Source: Holophagae bacterium (GTDB taxonomy: Bacteria; Acidobacteriota; Holophagae; Acanthopleuribacterales; Acanthopleuribacteraceae). Taken from it: a stretch of DNA of 64,000 nucleotides. Of the stretch, positions 62,036 through 64,000 are shown piece after piece. The position numbers and the translations under genes were made by a program. The stretch lies in assembly GCA_030429565.1 (NCBI GenBank), contig JAUIFE010000007.1, forward strand, positions 1 through 64,000, in the 5' to 3' direction. Numbering within the stretch: the first letter of the stretch is position 1; each line of letters begins with the position of its first letter. A model generated the notes under the pieces. It was not told the DNA's origin. It searched no databases and saw only the letters and a list, made by a program, of their open reading frames with translations.

Positions 62036-62069
62036 AACCAGGCCGTTTGGGCCTGGTTTCTGTTTTTTT
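62036..62069 (+). terminator. Rho-independent terminator between infB and rbfA
   Basis: Perfect 9-bp stem AACCAGGCC/GGCCTGGTT with GTTTG loop, then TCTGTTTTTTT. Lies 70 bp after the infB stop codon. Confidence 0.9.
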
Positions 62070-62189
62070 CAGGTACTGCGTTGCCGGTGGACCCGTGTGG
62101 TTCAAGACAACGTCGGCCGCGTCGGTGCGCCACCGCATGGCTTTGCCGTGTGTGTCGCGGGATACCGACCCATGCTTGAAGGAGGCATT

Positions 62190-62582
62190 ATGTCGACCCA
62201 TCGTCTCAATAATTTAGCGGAACAAGTGCGTCAGGTGCTGAGCCACGCGCTGAGTTTTGAAATGGGGGATCCCGGTTTTGACGGGGTTACCATTACCCGG
62301 GTTCGTCTTAGTCCCGATCTTCAGTTTGCCGATGTTTTGTTTACCGAACTGGACGATGATACCGATCCGCAGGTGCCGCTCGAGTCGTTCCGCCGCGCCA
62401 AGGGTGCGCTCAAGCGCTTGATTGCCCAACGGGTGCAAATGCGCCGCGTGCCGGAGCTGCGTTTCCACGTCGATGAAGATGTGGTTGCCGAGCGCCGTAT
62501 CGGCAAAATTCTCGAGAAAATGCATGAAAATGACGCCGCAACGCCCGATTCCGATGCCGCGTCTGAAGCCAATCAGGAATAA
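62190..62582 (+). CDS. rbfA: Ribosome-binding factor A
   Basis: Cold-shock 30S assembly factor with a KH-like fold. Recognised by RLNNLAEQVRQVLSHALSF, GVTITRVRLSPDLQFADVLFTELD and the RVPELRFHVDE segment; 130 residues, usual length. The ATG at 62190 has AAGGAGG at optimal spacing; a longer in-frame upstream extension overlaps the infB end and terminator and is rejected. It lies downstream of the infB terminator, so may have its own promoter (223-bp gap), and 6 bp before truB. Confidence 0.93.
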   Translation: MSTHRLNNLAEQVRQVLSHALSFEMGDPGFDGVTITRVRLSPDLQFADVLFTELDDDTDPQVPLESFRRAKGALKRLIAQRVQMRRVPELRFHVDEDVVAERRIGKILEKMHENDAATPDSDAASEANQE

Positions 62583-62588
62583 CTGCTC

Positions 62589-63494
62589 ATGAACCAACCA
62601 TGGTACCCCTTTGTATTTTTGCCGATCCACAAGCCGGTCGGGCCGACGTCGCACGACATGGTCGCCAAGTTACGGCGCCTATTGCCGCGCAAAACCAAGG
62701 TCGGTCATACCGGCACCTTGGATCCCTTTGCTTCCGGCATTCTACTAATGGCGATTGGCAAGGCCACCAAGTTTGCCGACTATCTGCACGAACTGCCCAA
62801 GCAGTATCGCGCGGAAATTCAGTTGGGTGTGCGCACCAACACCTTGGATCCCACTGGTGAAGAGGATTTGCGTTTGCCGGTGCCTGAATTGACACCGGCA
62901 AAGCTCAATGAAGTGCGCGAAGCCTTCATGGGTCAATACGATCAGGTGCCGCCGGCCTTTTCGGCCAAGAAGGTTCAAGGCAAAAAAAGCTACGAATTGG
63001 CGCGTAAAAACCAGGCGGTGGCGCTGCCGCCCAAACGCATTACCATCCTCGATTTGGAGCTGACCCAAATCGCGCCGGACCGGCTCATGTGCCGCGTGGT
63101 TTGCTCGACCGGGACCTACGTGCGCGCCTTGGCGCGCGATATCGGCGAAGCGCTGGGGACCTGTGCCTCGTTGCTAACCTTGGTTCGCGATCAAGTGGGT
63201 GATGTTCCGCTCTCGGCCTGTGCCGATATGGAAAACCTGACGTTCGAAGACCTGGCGACCTGGAGCATGCCTGTCAGCCAGGTGCTGCCGCGTTTTGCCG
63301 AGATTGAGCTGCCTCATCGCGCTTATACCTTTTTCATTGAGGGCCGACCGTTTCCCTGTGATGAAGCCGTGCCTGACGATTTTCTCGCGGTTTTCAAGCG
63401 CAATGGTGAAATGGGTGCGGTGTTTCGCTGCAAGGCCGACAAGGGGATGATTTTGCCGCGCGGCCTGTGTTACTTGGCCCCCGATCTGCAATAA
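62589..63494 (+). CDS. truB: tRNA pseudouridine(55) synthase TruB
   Basis: Makes pseudouridine-55 in the T-loop of tRNA. Motif I and II: NKP-like HKPVGPTSHDMV near residue 14 and VGHTGTLDPFASGILLMAIG near 38, whose Asp is the nucleophile; later VCSTGTYVRALARDIGEALG near 170. 301 residues; the last ~60 residues are a PUA-like tail. Six bp after rbfA, with a weak ribosome-binding site that suggests coupling. Confidence 0.95.
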   Translation: MNQPWYPFVFLPIHKPVGPTSHDMVAKLRRLLPRKTKVGHTGTLDPFASGILLMAIGKATKFADYLHELPKQYRAEIQLGVRTNTLDPTGEEDLRLPVPELTPAKLNEVREAFMGQYDQVPPAFSAKKVQGKKSYELARKNQAVALPPKRITILDLELTQIAPDRLMCRVVCSTGTYVRALARDIGEALGTCASLLTLVRDQVGDVPLSACADMENLTFEDLATWSMPVSQVLPRFAEIELPHRAYTFFIEGRPFPCDEAVPDDFLAVFKRNGEMGAVFRCKADKGMILPRGLCYLAPDLQ

Positions 63495-63719
63495 GGCCTT
63501 CCCGCTTCCGAGCTGTCGTCTGCCGGCGAAGTGCGCTAAGATCGGTGCGCATGAGTGCCGGCACGCGGCTGACCCATGGTTCGATAATGCGTTGTGACTG
63601 TTTTTATGGCTTGCGGCGGTTCCGTCGTTGACCGAGCCTCTCAACATCGTCACGCGGTCGGTCACCTTGGGCCAAGCATGCGGGTGCGGCGGCCGCAATC
63701 CGGCCGGGAGACAGAAGAC

Positions 63720-64000
63720 ATGAATGGTGAGAACCTGAAACAACAGCGCATTGGCGTAATCGGTGCAGGCGTGATGGGTTGCGCCCTGATTAAGGGCATG
63801 CTGGCCGCCGGCCTACTGAAACAAGAGAACTTGTGGGCTGTTGTCGCCACTGCGACCTCGCAGAAGCGGATTGGCGACGAACTGGGTATTCCGGTTTATC
63901 GCGCTTTGCCTCACGATGAAATCGCCTTAACCGATACTTTTTTGATCTGCACCAAACCCTATCGCGTGCTCGGTGTTTTGGCCGAACTCAAACAATCGCG
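63720..64000 (+). CDS. proC: Pyrroline-5-carboxylate reductase (partial, cut by window end)
   Basis: Catalyses the last step of proline synthesis. The visible 93 residues show the NAD(P)-binding Rossmann motif IGVIGAGVMGCALIKGMLAAG and FLICTKPYRVLGVL (the family has VKP or CxKP at this site). The start is ATG 63720, with GGGAG and AGAAG upstream. The catalytic C-terminal part lies outside the window, so proC is the best but not certain call; another oxidoreductase of the same superfamily is possible. 225 bp separate it from truB. Confidence 0.8.
   Translation, partial: MNGENLKQQRIGVIGAGVMGCALIKGMLAAGLLKQENLWAVVATATSQKRIGDELGIPVYRALPHDEIALTDTFLICTKPYRVLGVLAELKQS

Noticed and set aside
1..64000. 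tRNA or rRNA genes, transposases, phage genes, toxin-antitoxin pairs
   Set aside because: I looked for T-loop (GTTCGAATC-type) signatures in intergenic regions and for IS/phage proteins among the translations and saw none.

Overview
The window is about 64 kb of a gene-dense, moderately GC-rich, Gram-negative bacterial chromosome. Evidence for Gram-negative: PlsB and PgpA phospholipid enzymes, a lipobox lipoprotein, and several exported sensor proteins with a signal peptide, a periplasmic beta-propeller and one membrane span. There are no rRNA or tRNA genes, insertion sequences, phage genes or CRISPR arrays that I can recognise. A CarD-type RNA polymerase regulator, large propeller-type sensor kinases, a glutaminyl-tRNA synthetase with a YqeY-like tail and the rimP-nusA-infB-rbfA-truB cluster would fit an Acidobacteriota-like organism (possibly Holophagae). 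That taxonomic guess is inference; no marker gene here settles it.

Layout. 1-6000: RsuA/RluB-type pseudouridine synthase (cut by the window edge, with a 45-bp repeat tail) coupled to RNase III; a GGDEF cyclase; an FN3/FG-GAP lipoprotein; carD. 6250-12600: pgpA-ribF (overlapping), fused ispDF, plsB, rluA. 12600-27100: an lhgO-like oxidase behind a propeller-GGDEF protein, a 1801-residue Ser/Thr-His hybrid kinase, a MerR regulator divergent from a thiopurine-methyltransferase-like gene with a textbook 19-bp-spacer operator, and an exported metallo-beta-lactamase-fold protein with a damaged metal site. Two structured non-coding stretches (22.7-23.1 kb and 24.3-24.7 kb) lie here. 27200-40330: glnS, two overlapping propeller-histidine-kinase paralogues (one with a wrecked ATP site), and mfd. 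40330-47340: an ABC ATPase and an ABC-2 permease fused to an M1 aminopeptidase, divergent from a LytS/LytTR two-component pair. 47347-56351: a UbiB-family kinase, an unknown 195-residue protein, PhoB/PhoR-like pair, persulfide dioxygenase-rhodanese fusion with a TauE-type exporter, an exported thioredoxin-like protein and an FmdB-like zinc ribbon. 56459-63494: the translation/transcription operon rimP-nusA-infB-rbfA-truB behind an attenuator-like leader; then the start of proC.

Themes. Signal transduction is heavy: eight sensor/kinase/cyclase proteins, three of them with periplasmic Reg_prop propellers. Two RNA-associated proteins (the RsuA-like synthase and IF2) carry repeat-built, Arg/Gly-rich disordered segments. 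The best candidates for something undescribed are the paired minus-strand structured elements sharing a near-identical 34-bp motif and a similar terminator (22.7-24.7 kb), the active/degenerate sensor-kinase pair at 29.9-36.5 kb, and the rimP leader attenuator.
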